A stretch of 64,000 bases of DNA from Antedon mediterranea (lineage: Eukaryota > Echinodermata > Crinoidea > Comatulida > Antedonidae). Shown piece after piece: positions 35,351-48,058 of this stretch (the first letter of the stretch is position 1; each line of letters begins with the position of its first letter). The stretch spans positions 1,656,501 through 1,720,500 of the forward strand of contig NC_092671.1 in assembly GCF_964355755.1 (NCBI RefSeq), in the 5' to 3' direction. Under the pieces are notes generated by a model. That model saw only the letters and a program-made list of their open reading frames with translations. It ran no database searches and was not told the DNA's origin. The translations under genes were made by a program, and so were the position numbers.

Positions 35351-35457
35351 AATAAATCATCACAAATGTTGAATACTTTCGTTAAAATCAATTCTAGCTA
35401 GCAAACCGTTATGCGCGTGCGTCCCTTTTTTCATGTTCATGATGCCTTTGTAATAAA
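35351..35457 (+). terminator. sFRP-B poly(A) signals
   Basis: AATAAA occurs at 35351-35356 and again at 35452-35457, about 190 and 290 bp after the stop codon. Confidence 0.5.
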
Positions 35458-36483
35458 ACAATGGAATGGAATTTTAAAGACGAACGTATTTATACGAAAG
35501 AAAAAACACTTGTCCGGCCGGCCGTCAACAAATATGCCTGTTTATTGATCTTCAAAATGATATACTTTCCTAGTAAGAATAAAAACTGATTAATATTAAA
35601 CTTTAGCCTGGAGATGTTGTGTTAATCATCAGTGTACAATGCATTGGAACCCGAGTAGGCGTACACGGAGACAGGTGGATTATTCGCGACAAATATTCGC
35701 TCTTTTGTTGCGCGCCATTTGTGAACACGGCAGACAACATGTTTTCAGCCTCGTTCAAAGAACAGTTCTTTCCTGTTGTGTAACGACCTGAAAGTAAATC
35801 AAATTACCAAATGACGTTTCATGCATAAGTATAGATGATTAAGAACAATCAAATGTTCCGCTGTGTTGCAGTTCTATATTGGTTTGTAAATGTTTTGTTA
35901 TATTTTTCTGTTCAGCTAATTATAGGCTACGATATGACTTTGAAATGTAGGTCTAGGTATATTAATTCGACTTATAAGAAACCCCACTATGTTAGGCCTG
36001 AGACACACAGTAATTTCAGGATGTATCGTAGGTATGTAGTCCTAATGATAATTGTAGTATACTTCTCAGTATTCCTGTTGTATCCCTCATAAAATGGGAA
36101 TTATCAGAATACCCGTCCGTCCCCCATCTTGTCGCTCGCTTACAAATTAATTTTCCCCGTACAGTTACAATGTAGGAAGTCCTCTATAGTGTGGTTCTTA
36201 TGACTAAAATGGCTAAATTAATACTTTTCAATTTCTGTATTATAATGACGGAACAATTTGGTCCATTAGGTCTTTTCTATTTATTGTTCTTGTCCAAAAC
36301 AATTCTGTATTTTCTCGTATTATCGGCTTTCTACAAATCCAGGTTTAAACCTATTGCTCTCCGACAACAATGTTGCTACAGTATTCATAAATAAAATGAA
36401 GTTCCTAAACGGTTAGACAGTGTTAGAACTCAAACTATTTCAAAGGAATAAGTAAGGCATAATATTTTTTATAGAATAAAAGC

Positions 36484-36600
36484 ATCAAAGAATGACCGAT
36501 AATTTCAAAGACGCCGCATTATTATGGTACATGCAGTAGCTTTCTAGTCTGCTGAGCGCGTACAAACCGGGGTTTGTAGAGACTGTTGCAATTCACGCAA
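36484..36600 (+). repeat. Second copy of the duplicated non-coding segment
   Basis: It carries CATCAAAGAATG, TTTCAAAGACGCCG and TAGCTTTCTAGTCTGCTGAG plus CGCGTACAA, colinear with 31384-31510. It lies about 1.3 kb after the sFRP-B stop and 2 kb before the receptor ATG. Confidence 0.5.
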
Positions 36601-37025
36601 TTCAGTTCCGGTTTACGAACTTTTATGAATAGTATTAGTTCGCTCCACCCCCGGAGAATTCAGTTTTTTCACTGCACAGTGAGGTGTTTTGTTTGTACCC
36701 TATCGATAGTAGTGTACTTCTATTGTCGATAATTGTGTTTTAATTCCCGGCATAATGCGTTAAATTTGTCAGATGAAATGACAATAGATAATTTGATAGA
36801 TTCGACGGTTTAATAATTATGTTTTTGAAAATGCCGTCGTTTCGTTTGATCTTAATAATTGGTATCACCATCGATGTCTCTAATAATCGATACATGTTGC
36901 ATCTTGTTTTTACTTATGACCATTCATTTAAGAGAAACTATATTTTTGCAGAATATTGAAGTACATCAATAAAGAGGAAAAACACGAGATTGTCCTGTCT
37001 TTACTGTTTTATTATTTTAAGTTTT

Positions 37026-37165
37026 TTCGCAACGAAAGGACGTAAGCGCGCAACGCAATCGAGTTGACTAATCAAACGCGATTGATTATTTAAACTGTCG
37101 CGTTGATTGATCAACTCACGTGCGTTGCACAAGTTACTACGTCGTTAAAGTTCGAACCAAGATTT
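37026..37165. mobile_element. MITE family B copy
   Basis: CGCAACGAAAGGACGTAAG, CGCGCAACGCAA and TTGACTAATCAAACGCG on the left mirror CGCGTTGATTGATCAACTC, GTGCGTTGCAC and TACGTCGTTAAAG on the right. Confidence 0.65.
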
Positions 37166-38613
37166 AATCCATTTATTTATTTTTGTTATTAAACCTTGTT
37201 TAAAGAGGGTAACCCTAAAACAGCATATGCTGACAATCAATGCAACAATAATATTTTACTTTATTTTTTTCTGCGTTATTAAGAAATTAGCAGAAAAAAC
37301 CGTTTGCCAATTAATTTTTAGTGAATCTTTAAGAGATATTTACGCAATAGGCAATTGTCAAGTTGATAGGAATTGCAATCAAGGCGATATACTGATTGGG
37401 CTTCCGTGGTTAACTTCAGGACTCATAGCTGTATGAAATCAAAAGAATTTATACAAAATTAACATACTTAATTAAAGTTATGTATAAAGTGGTTAAATAA
37501 AGTTATAAATGACAATAAGAGGATAACAAATTTTGACATAGCGCCCTCTATTTTAAAAGTTCTTTAATCACAGTGCTGCTGTTGTATCAGTACTGTCCGA
37601 ACAAAACATATTACCTACTGGTTCTGCTATGTAGATTCAAGTTATATATCAAATATATCATATTAAAAAGTTAAAGATAAAATATTTTGTTTCGAATTAG
37701 TTTACAAACAAACATTCCAATACAATCTTTGCATACAAACAAAAATGGAAATGGAAAGAATGTCACCTATAAACACTTATTTGACCTTTTAATCATGTTA
37801 AAGTATGTATTTTTAAATGAAAGTTGTTTTTTAAAAACCCTGTTTTTAGCAAGAAATATTGTTTTAAATTGTCTAAATTAAATGTATGTTACGCTGTATT
37901 CCAATACGAATGTTTTATTCTAGTTGATTTCATGCAAACCAACCAGCTTGCCATAAAAAGTAAACAATTCCGAGTACTGGTACATTCTAAAAAAAAAAAT
38001 TATGATTTATTAGTTAATTTCAATCTTATTGATTGTTTACATTTTTACTGGCATACTTATGTCACCGTTTCACGTTTCAATAAAACGTCTGAAATGCGCC
38101 TATAAATTTGCAAAGTAAACATTTTACACGTCACGTGGTAGATTATATGGCTACCGATTGGTCAATTTACGATTAAAGCTTAATCAGTAGTTTCTCAGAC
38201 CTTTTATATTTAAAACAACAAACAAGATTAATTTCAAATAATTTTGGCAAAAAAATAATTGATATATAATAATATATATAATAATTATAAGATGTAATGT
38301 TTTATTATTTTAAATATGACTTAGTTTAGTCGTTTTTGCTATAAATTTGCAGACACCCCTGTGGAGATTTAGAAACTGCTGTGACGTAACTCAGTTGCAG
38401 TCTATTCACTGTGTCAACTGAGCAAGTGTTTGGCGACAAAGCGTGAACTTAGGCTTGCTGATGGTTGTGGCTTATATTACGAGGAGTATATTTTGATCAC
38501 AAATTTAGTCAAGAATTAATGTTTATGCTCTAAAGTTAACAAAATACAATTACTGGATACATTTTGAAGCTCGTGTGGATTGCCTTGTGAAGGTAAATAA
38601 ACCAACAACAACC

Positions 38614-40338
38614 ATGTTCTGCAGAGAAGATCATGTGAAAAACCGAAGGTGGGTGAAACCGCTCTCTGTTCTTGTTTTGTCGCTGTTGTTGCACTGTACA
38701 ACGGCGCAGGTACATGGTCCATACGGGAATAATGGCGGAGGTGATACTTATTCGAAGCCTAGGTGCGAAGCAATCACAATTCCACTGTGTCATCAGCTTC
38801 CATATAACACCACAATTTCACCAAATTTGTTGAATCAAAACCAAGAAGATGCTGGTTTAGAAGTACATCAATTTTATCCGCTCGTAAAAGTCGAATGTTC
38901 TGTGGATTTAAAATACTTTTTGTGTTCGATGTATGCACCTCCATGTACAATGGTGGATTTTGCGATACCTCCATGTAAATCGTTATGTCAAAGTGCGAGG
39001 AATGGATGCGAAGCTTTGATGAACAGATTTGGTTTCCAATGGCCTGATAAACTTGACTGTGATTTGTTTCCCGAACAACGACCTGGAATTTTATGTGTTG
39101 ACCGAAATCGAACAACGCACCCAATTGACAATGATGGTAATGGTGGAAAGACTATAACGACAAAGTCTCCAGAAAATGTTGTGACATCAACTCCCGCAAT
39201 TCACAAAGAAGATATTCCATTTACATGTCCAAAAGAATTCACAGTTCCTGAGAAAGATGAAGAATTTTTGGGATCAAAAAATTGTGGAGCCCCGTGTCCA
39301 ATGTTTTTTACAGACCCTGCTCAACAAAAGTTTGCCAGGCTTTGGATTGGTATTTGGGCGTTTATTTGTGCCGGATCGTCTTTATTTACTTTCATGACAT
39401 TTGTGATAGACACTAAAAGGTTTAGGTATCCTGAACGTCCAATTATTTTTCTTTCTGGGTGTTACTTTATGATTGCTGTTGTATACATTGTTGGATTTTT
39501 TATGGACGATGAAATAGCTTGTAATCAGCCTTCATCTGAGGACGTACATCGAGAGGCAACTCTGACGCAAGGTGCCAAGAAAGAGATGTGTACGATTCTA
39601 TTTATGGTTTTGTACTACTTCACGATGGCATCTTCTATTTGGTGGGTGTTGTTGAGTCTCACATGGTTCTTGGCTGCCGGTTTGAAATGGGGTCATGAGG
39701 CTATCGAGAGAAATTCCCAATATTTTCACGTTGCTGCTTGGTCTATTCCTGCTGTAAAGACAATTGTAATTCTTACGATGGGTGAGGTCGACGGTGACCC
39801 TCTCAGCGGTGTTTGTTTCACTGGTGGTACGAACATTGCCGCACTACGAGGATTTGTACTTGCCCCTCTTATCATCTATCTAATCATAGGAACATTCTTT
39901 TTAATAACCGGATTTATCGCTTTGTGTCGTATAAGGACTTTTATGAAGCACGAAAATACGAAAACAGACAAGTTGGAAAAATTAATGTTTCGTATTGGAA
40001 TTTTCACTGTACTATACACTGTTCCAGCCACTGTTGTAGTAGCCTGCTATATTTATGAGCAAAACTTTAGGGCTCAGTGGGAGTTACGTTGGCTCTCGGA
40101 CAATTGTTTAAAATACAGTGTGGTCTGTCCGCATCTAGATGGGTTATTACCCGAAGCCTCTCAGGGTCAAAGGCCGAACTTCACTGTTTTTATGGTTAAA
40201 TATTTAATGTTAGTGGTTGTTGGCATTACCAGTGGTTTTTGGATTTGGTCTGGGAAGACCCTTCAATCGTGGATAAACTTTTATTATAAATTGTGTTCGA
40301 GGAGAAGATCCGTTCCGAAGAAACCTTCAGAAGTTTAA
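38614..40338 (+). CDS. fzd1/2/7: Frizzled receptor, FZD1/2/7 class, complete, single exon
   Basis: This seven-pass Wnt receptor has 574 residues. The start is ATG at 38614 (CAACCATGT, A at -3); upstream open reading lacks ATG. The signal peptide is [17 protein letters not shown]. The CRD is at 51-161 with ten cysteines (51, 59, 95, 104, 111, 121, 125, 132, 149, 161) and [18 protein letters not shown] Thr-rich linker and hinge cysteines (205, 224, 228) follow. Helices lie at about 240-266, 275-297, 326-350, 370-390, 413-439, 457-482 and 524-546, with [31 protein letters not shown] and [11 protein letters not shown]. The KTLQSW box (548-553) fits the KTxxxW Dishevelled-binding motif. The end PSEV is a class I PDZ ligand, like the TxV ends of FZD1/2/7. 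Lack of introns also fits this class. Odd point: the CRD is one residue shorter after PNLL (NQNQEDAG) than the sFRP CRDs here and, as I recall, FZD7. Sequons: 65, 165, 522. Confidence 0.96.
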   Translation: MFCREDHVKNRRWVKPLSVLVLSLLLHCTTAQVHGPYGNNGGGDTYSKPRCEAITIPLCHQLPYNTTISPNLLNQNQEDAGLEVHQFYPLVKVECSVDLKYFLCSMYAPPCTMVDFAIPPCKSLCQSARNGCEALMNRFGFQWPDKLDCDLFPEQRPGILCVDRNRTTHPIDNDGNGGKTITTKSPENVVTSTPAIHKEDIPFTCPKEFTVPEKDEEFLGSKNCGAPCPMFFTDPAQQKFARLWIGIWAFICAGSSLFTFMTFVIDTKRFRYPERPIIFLSGCYFMIAVVYIVGFFMDDEIACNQPSSEDVHREATLTQGAKKEMCTILFMVLYYFTMASSIWWVLLSLTWFLAAGLKWGHEAIERNSQYFHVAAWSIPAVKTIVILTMGEVDGDPLSGVCFTGGTNIAALRGFVLAPLIIYLIIGTFFLITGFIALCRIRTFMKHENTKTDKLEKLMFRIGIFTVLYTVPATVVVACYIYEQNFRAQWELRWLSDNCLKYSVVCPHLDGLLPEASQGQRPNFTVFMVKYLMLVVVGITSGFWIWSGKTLQSWINFYYKLCSRRRSVPKKPSEV

Positions 40339-42054
40339 TCGCATAACAAAAAACTATTGACTATTTTGCTTTATCTTATGAGGCATAGACTAAAAGAAAT
40401 AATAATCATTTTGATCTTTTGAAAATCATTTTATTTTAAAATTCTTCATTTACTATATTGATAAACATGCTGGTCATTTGCCTAATCATTAAAATAAGGT
40501 TTTTATTTTTAAAATGTCATTTATGTTCAGAACATTTAAATTTAACAATTTTATATTCTTTTCTTATTTTTTATGTAGGAGATTATGTTAAAAGTTTTAA
40601 AATCGATTTGTTATTTTTTCAATTTTTGGGTTTATTTCCCTAAACATTTTAAAATTAAATTTTAGTACACTATAATATATACAAGTTTTTAATTATAAGA
40701 CAAACTTATAAGTGAATTGTTAGCATCACTCAGACAGGAAGTGACATCAATAGTTATCGCAATTTAGTTTTAAAGAAAATTTTCCCAAATGTTTCATTTT
40801 CAGATTCTGTTTTCTTAATTTTACACAATTTTTTGAATAATTTGTTTAAATTCTATATTTGGAATTTTAAATTTGGCTGTTTAGCCTGTATTGTTATGGA
40901 CTGATGTTCCCTAAGTCTGTACTTTGATTTGCCAAAGTACTGACCAAAAGAATTTAAAACTTATACTGTGTTCATCTTTTTGTAAAATTTAGATTATTGT
41001 AAATATCAACGTTGCTAGCTATGTATATAAATTGTAAAAATGAATGGTAGTTTCTTAACCCCATTGTGTATAAATTGTAAAACGTATAATATTAATAAGT
41101 ACATAGTGACTGATGAGAAAAAAAATAGTTAAAAACACAAGAATCCTTATCCCAACTGGTACATTAGAAATATCTGTTATTGGAAATACTAGTTTGTGTT
41201 CTGGTGGTTATACAGTACCAGCTATTAAAAACCGCCTCCTTTGAATCTGTTAATTTGTGTTCTGTACTTAATTCTAGGCATGTCTGTCTATTCTTATGTC
41301 AGACTATTGTTCCCATTGTAAGTCTTCAGGGTTGTTCTACCTATGTCATCATCACTATGATGTCTGTTCTAATGGATTAAGGATTGTCATAATTAAGCCT
41401 TTGTTGTCCCTTTCTAAAGGGTCACAGAAACACAGTGCATTTGCTAAGTAGTAGACAATTGAACAGGACTTGCTATTCAAACATTTTAATCTTTATTTTT
41501 TAAGAAAGACTCCAAACTACCTTTAGTAATGTTTGTTAAAACCTAAATTTATCTTGTACAAATTTAATCCCAGGCTGTAGCATTGTTTCTATCTAAATTA
41601 TTTATAAATTGTAAAATGCAATCGTATTTCAGCTTTTGTGCAAAGTCGTACATACAACTGAATGACAAATTTAAAAAGTTAAAATTTGGAGCATGGAGAC
41701 AATTCCTCCTTGTTTGGACAATACCGTAGTGGTTGATATGGGTATCCAACTCTTGTTATATTGTTTGTTAAAAATGCTGCTTCCATATGTAGTTAAAATC
41801 TTAGCAGACCAGTGCTTATTAATTTTCTTAAAGTACATTTTTGAAATGGATTATACTACATAGGCAATGTTGATAATGTGAAACTTAAAATAGACAGACA
41901 TCTTGTGTAAAATAAGAATCTACACTTACAATCTAATACAAGAATAGATGCTAGTATTCTATGCTTAACTTGCAGTAAGTACAGACTTAAAGAAAAAAAT
42001 ATAGTGTGTACAGCATGGTTATCTAAAAGCAGCATTTGCTAAAACATGAATAAA
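40339..42054 (+). other. fzd1/2/7: Probable 3' UTR of the Frizzled receptor
   Basis: No repeat interrupts this 1.7-kb AT-rich stretch. The first clear canonical AATAAA I find is at 42049-42054. Within it TGTAAATA (40998-41005) and TGTATATA (41022-41029) match the Pumilio consensus TGTANATA. UTR extent is inferred. Confidence 0.4.
42049..42054 (+). terminator. Candidate poly(A) signal of the Frizzled receptor
   Basis: AATAAA in CATGAATAAATATG, 1.7 kb past the stop. Confidence 0.35.
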
Positions 42055-45000
42055 TATGATAGGCTGTGCTTGGATATGCTATTCCTTTTGTTTCATTATT
42101 GTGTTAAAAATTGTATGAAATGTGTTTTGTGTGCTTCATGCTTAACTTGGTTTGGCCGAGTAAATACCTACAGTACCCATAAATAGTTACCGTCCTGTGT
42201 ACCATACAGTACCGATGTCTTTGTAACCAACTGGTTGCCTTAATTCATACCAGTGCATTAGTTTCGATGTTAATTTACCCACTCCAAATTTGTTTCTGAA
42301 GTGACTTTCACAGATCGAGCATATTTTCACAATAAGAAGTTGCTTTTTAACCCGCCCTACATTGCACTATTTTGAGGTGTTGGCATGAACACGCTTAAAA
42401 TTAGCGCCATGACTTTGCTCTTGCATAAGTTTCTTTTTATTAAATTTCTTAACACCAAAAATATTTTTCGGACTTGTTTCTACAGTAGTTGAAATTGGAC
42501 TTTGCAAACTTGTGATATTGATAATACTCTGTACTTTATCAAAGTGGGTTGTTGCGCTGATCCCTATCACATTTGATACAGTCGGGTGGGGTGGGGGCCA
42601 GTTACACACTAAATTAGATAAAATGTTGTATTATCTGGTCCGGTTTATTCACATAATTAATACCCTGTGTATTAAGTGGACTGCCTGTTCGGTCTCTGAT
42701 GTAGTCATATCTTGTACATACGTCGGTCTAGTCACATAGGATTTGATGTGTGCTTATCTAATGGAGTGGCACCACTGTTTCTCTGGGTGCTTGTTTTTTT
42801 TTTTTAATTTTAATCAGCCGCTTGACACGCCGACGACGGAAGGCCAGAGTACATAGTAGTTGATGATTCAAGTATGCATACTGATAAGCAAATATCTTAA
42901 GCGCTGATACCGTTATTAGTACGCCTGTAATAATAACACACGGACTGTAATAATGGCAACCATGGAATGGGCTGCTATCTATCACAAACTCACTTGCTAC
43001 ACAACATATTTTTTTTTGGTCCATTTTGCTTTGTCAATAATGCTGGATAATGTATTCAAATTAGCCTAATTATTGCTGCTAATGCGACGATAAATACTAT
43101 GTAAGTGGATTGAAGAATATATGAAATGGTCTGTAATGTAATTTATAAAATTGTATATCGCCACATCGGAAATTTGATTGGCTAAATTTAATTCACTGCA
43201 TTCATGAGAAATACAGTTGATAAAACAAATACAGTATTAATTTTAATTGAATTCTGCTGTGTTCTACATTTGCAGTCAGAATGCATGGGAAAGTAATATT
43301 GTTAATTATTTCACATCAGTTGTTGATTTGACGTGAAACTAATAACTCAAAATGAAGTTCATGATCATAGCTTTATAATGTTACAACATGAATTGTATAA
43401 TCATAACGCCATCCCATAATTTGTTTTCATACACAATTTCACCATGAAGCAATATGCATGTAAATTATATTTATGTTTATACTGTGTCATATATATATAT
43501 ATACTGTTTCAACAGTGATTTGATGTTAAAATTCCAGCCTTTAGCTCCTCGAGTCAATTCATTACACACATTTTACTTTGAATGACATAGGTAATACTGT
43601 AATGTCTAAACATATTATGCTGACAAGTATACCATTTGACCTTTCACCTTGAATTTCAATGAGGTCTCGTATACCATATAAGGAAATGGAAGGCTCCATA
43701 AATGTCAGATGTGCTAGTAATGGCCCCCAGGGGAGGGCTGTTCTCAAACTACATTAGCAATCCTTTATGTTGTGTTCTGCATTAAATGTACTACATGCTG
43801 TGTACACAAATTAATTTTGAGTGTTTTATAATAGAATAATCAACAAAAACACACTTTATTTTTGGGAAAATGTTTTCATCTGGTTTTATATGTGGATTAA
43901 AAATTCTTTTTGCGACATTTGTTTCAGTGTAAAACCAGCACAAGAATATTCAGCTATCCGGATTAAATTCTTGGTTGCGATGACTTTTTTTCTCATTCCC
44001 ACTGGTTTGTGAGAGTTCTATGCCTATCAAATTTGCATATTATTTTTGTTTCTGATTTTAAATGCATATTAAAAACTGAAAGACTTAAATTATATTGGAT
44101 GAATATATTTATAATTAATTCAGTAAACCTGTTTATCATACTCGTATTAAAAGGTTCTCATTATTTTCCATTGTTTTAAAAATCAAACTGAATACAGTTT
44201 AAATATTGTATGTCTACAGAGCAAAGATGATATGTCTGTGTTCAGTTATGCCTGCATATAATATTCCTATCCTTAATTTGCGCCATAAAATTCTGTAAAT
44301 TATTCTTTATGTGATTTTGATGTGCTCAAAATGTCTTTGTCTACCAAATTGTGAAATTTAAGATTGACTTTATTTTCAACTAATGTAGGAAGCTAGAAAA
44401 CCCAAGAAATACAATTGAGATGAACTGAAGCATGACCCAATGACTGTAAATTGTCCCCTCCTATAATAGACGCCAATAGTTCTTTATCCATTAGTATGCA
44501 TTTGTTATTTTGTTCATTCGCTGTTGTACAAATCTATTCATGGCGCTTTCTTTTAGAATGAAAGCTGCAAAGGTGTTGTATTGATTGTGTAGAAAGCTTT
44601 TCATAGTTGCCACTCCAGAAGCTTCAGTTGTTATATAGCGATTTATTTTTTTGTTAACAGAATTAGTAGACTTTACAAAAGACTCATTTAGATCATCTAG
44701 AAGAATAAAATTTGATAGCAATTTAAACTATTTAATAGATTTAAACTGATCTTTAAACATAGTGTTAAACTATCTCATTCACTATTTCTGTTGTGTCCTA
44801 ATTATTCACTATTTCTACTGTATTATTATTGTCCTAATTTAGTAGCATACATACCAATACTCCTGTTTTGGCCTGGAGAATCCCATCTTTTTACTTGTCT
44901 CCAAACCTAACATTAGTATGCTCCTGGTTTTGCACATTTTCTCCCGGATTACAAAGAATTACATTTTTATGTGTGTTTTCTGCATTTAAAATATAAAAAA

Positions 45001-47627
45001 AAAGCAAAAATATGATATTTAAGCCATTGTACAGCCATAATTTTTTTTTATTTTTCTGAACGAAAAAAAGATTCTCCCACATAGCCATCACACAATACCA
45101 CTTGTGACGTCACACACTGCACTCCTTCCTCTCGATAATAGATAGAGGTCGCTGTTGACCTAAAACAACATGATCTCCCGTTTTCAGAATTAGGGGCAGA
45201 TTCAACGGCTGGGCCCCCTCTAAATTTTACAAATTGTAATGCAAAAGATAGGACATCAAATTGAGTTCAGCACTTAATTTCAGTACTTTTAGGCCCTGAG
45301 CTCAACCTCCCCTATTTCAAAATCCTGGATCCACCACTGCATATGTTGCCATGTATGTACAGTAGTAGTTATCTTGCATTGTGAACTAGAAGAGGATTGC
45401 ATTGTTTTTTTTTGTATTGTTGAACATAATGATTCAAAGCTTTGTCATGGTTGGCAGTTAATTGTTCCTTTTGTTTTCCTTAATGAAGGTTTACTTATCC
45501 ATTAAGAAAAAAGAGATTATACTATGACTCCAGACATCTGCATTTTGTAGTATTAATACCATTATTAGAGTGCAAATTACACAAAAGCCATTAGTTTTCA
45601 GTTTCGAAATTCTATTATTTTTTATAGATATACTTTTAAATTTGACAAAAAATTACATTTTCAAAAATTATCTTCCTTTTCAAGATAAGATATTAAAATA
45701 ATCTAAAATACTGTATTAAGAATACTGCATGAATAATGTGTTTCACATGAATTACATGAGTAATGCTTAAACGTAGATATTTCCCGTATTTCGTGAGCAA
45801 GCAAGGTGTAAATAATATTTAGTACAGTACTTAAAGATGTATGGTCCCCCAAAAACATGAAAAATGAAGAAATATGAAGATAAATCAGACTTTGAATATG
45901 CTATTTTGTAGTTTTAATAAAGTTAATCACTTCCGTAGGAAAAAAAACCATAAAAAAATAATGTTTTCACTTATAAAATGACAACATAAATGGTTAAATT
46001 CAACCAAAAACTGGCCAGCCAATTTGACCATTTTTTGCTTTAAATTACAGTTTTTTCAGTTAAATACATTTTCTTTCCATCCAATTTTTGGTCAAAGTGA
46101 ACAACTATTATGTTACATTAAAATGGAATATTCAACAAAAAATGCTTTAAAATTATTTTTTTCAGGGAACAATCTTTAAACATAGAGGAATATATACATA
46201 TTGTATCTTTTGTATATGCTTTACAGTTTACATAGTGTGAACAGATCTTTTATGTTTGCTCATTGTAATGATAACAGCCTACAATGTGCATGTGATAACA
46301 TTCAAACGCCCTGATGATTGATAACATACTTGATTAGTTTCATATTGATAAAAAATATTCCAAGTTGAAGTGGTTTATTTTGTAGCAAAGTGTTCCTAAC
46401 CACCTCCCACTAAGTATCATATTTAAACATTGAACTATTTACAGTACAGTAATATATTATTACATATACAGTGTATTATTATTTGTACAATATGAATTTA
46501 TTATCATAAGGGTCGATTTTGACTGAAATGGTCTACTGTTTGTAGGTTACGTGAGCACTTAAGCAAACTTTGAAAGTGCTGTTAATGGAGAAAAAAAACT
46601 AAACAGTGTATTTTATTCTTAATTTTGATTGACATGGGAACTGTACTATTGAATTCAGTAGCCTGGAATCATGGGATTGGTTGATGCATGGAAGGAGGAA
46701 AAATATCCGCCATGGTTGATGGATGTTTAAAAAGCGAGGGAAGTTGGTGGGGGGGGGGGGGGGTTGAGTGGAAGGCAGCTTATTTTCTTCATGGTATACT
46801 TGATATTTCAATTAGAAACCAATAAGTTGAAATACACAAAAATCTGAATATAAAAGTGTAGTAATCAGATCAAATCTTTCTAATTACATGCATTAAAAAA
46901 CATCCGCTGAAATGATGGATATTAGATGAGCCACAGATTTATTAAGAAATAATTACATAAAGAAACATGACCTGTTAGAAATTCTTAAATTCAATACTTT
47001 AATAATTATTGTTTGTTACTATAGCAACATGACATTAAGTCTCGTACAAAACACCTGTCTTGGATTTCAGTTTCTTAATGCTCTTGAATGTTTTCATTAA
47101 TGTTGTCATTAATGATACTTTTTAAATAATGTTCAAGCGTTTCTTTGGTCTAGAGATAGCCTAGCGACATATCAATGGTTAATAGTGCTACCACTGGCTA
47201 GAATTGCATTGTTCTGTATTGAGAATTGCAATTGTTGGTCCATATGTTATTACTGTAATATTAAACCATATTCTGTAATGCAATCAGAATTTCAAAATGA
47301 AATAATGTATTGTGTCTAGCTTTGCATTAAAATTGATATTTCAGCTGTAATTTTGATGGCAATTAAATAAATTTAAGTTTCTGTTTATTTAAACATTTTT
47401 TCGCCCCTAAAAATTAAAGATGAACAAGTAATGTATTAAAAGCAGTATGATGTTCATAGTTCTTGGTGATTTTTCAATGAAATGTCAGAACTTTGTACTG
47501 TACATTATAATTTTCTCCATAGCATATTTAATGTGATACAGTAGTATAAGCTTACCATTAATATCACAGTTTATATAGGCCTCCCTTACAATACATTCTA
47601 AAGATGGTACCATGTACTAATGTGTGT
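42055..47627. other. Gene-free stretch after the receptor
   Basis: No ORF with family features or coherent exon chain was seen on either strand. A dispersed-repeat-like block lies at 45190-45350 (CTGGATCCACCACTGCA, GAGCTCAACCTCCCC). A poly(G) run lies at about 46750-46763. Confidence 0.4.
45190..45350 (-). repeat. Dispersed repeat fragment
   Basis: Reverse complemented, it begins with a GTGGTGGATCCAGG-like head followed by GAGCTC. A similar head, AGCGGATCCAAGGGGGTTG with GTGAGCTCCCC, occurs on the plus strand at 56145-56300. The class is unknown. Confidence 0.35.
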
Positions 47628-47778
47628 TCCCACTAGCGAAGCAACGTAACACAATCTACGCAATGTAAGAAAATGTTCTTCTAATAATTGTTTTTGCCCC
47701 TGCCTGCGTGAAATCAAACCCACTTGTGATTATGTAATACAGCACTTTAGGTCGCGTTCTAGTGGGAACCACGCTTTA
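47628..47778. mobile_element. MITE family B-like copy
   Basis: GTTCCCACTAGCGAAGCAACG at the left is mirrored by CGTTCTAGTGGGAACCACGC at the right. The inner parts are AT-rich and diverged. The ends are the best-preserved termini of this family in the window. Confidence 0.6.
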
Positions 47779-47941
47779 GGGAATAACTAGATTGGTAATT
47801 TTTCTTGTGCTTTTGATGTTGTATGTACCTTTTTACAATTGTCAAAGCACTATGTAAATAAGGAGTAACAATTAAATAATGTGTGTCTTGCAGCGTAACT
47901 GAATTGCACACAGATTTGGACAATGAATTTTCAACAAGGTT

Positions 47942-48058
47942 GCATTATTGGAGTATGTTTCCATTCGTGTTTGATCCAAAAATAACCTGGGTAATAATGT
48001 GTAGAGGCTTTAATGTATGAAGCGCTATATAAGAATGACATATTATAATTATATACTA
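47942..48058 (+). mobile_element. SINE-tail-like repeat, copy 1
   Basis: GGAGTATGTTTCCATTCGTG, TTTGATCCAAAAATAACCTG and AATAATGTG are followed by GAAGCGCTATATAAGAATG. A second copy lies at 54811-54935. Endings with GCGCTATATAA are typical of tRNA-derived SINE tails. Confidence 0.5.

Larger units (their letters stand above)
35458..38613. other. Intergenic DNA upstream of the Frizzled receptor
   Basis: No gene was seen. It holds the duplicated segment (36484-36600), a MITE family B copy (37026-37165) and very AT-rich DNA at 38220-38300. TGACGTAA at 38382-38389 is a CRE/C-EBP-like octamer about 230 bp before the receptor ATG and may be promoter-linked. No TATA box is obvious. Confidence 0.4.

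Noticed and set aside
35835-36092. 85-codon frame with two hydrophobic stretches
   Set aside because: It starts with ATG, but composition follows AT bias, and I see no family resemblance or transcription signals.
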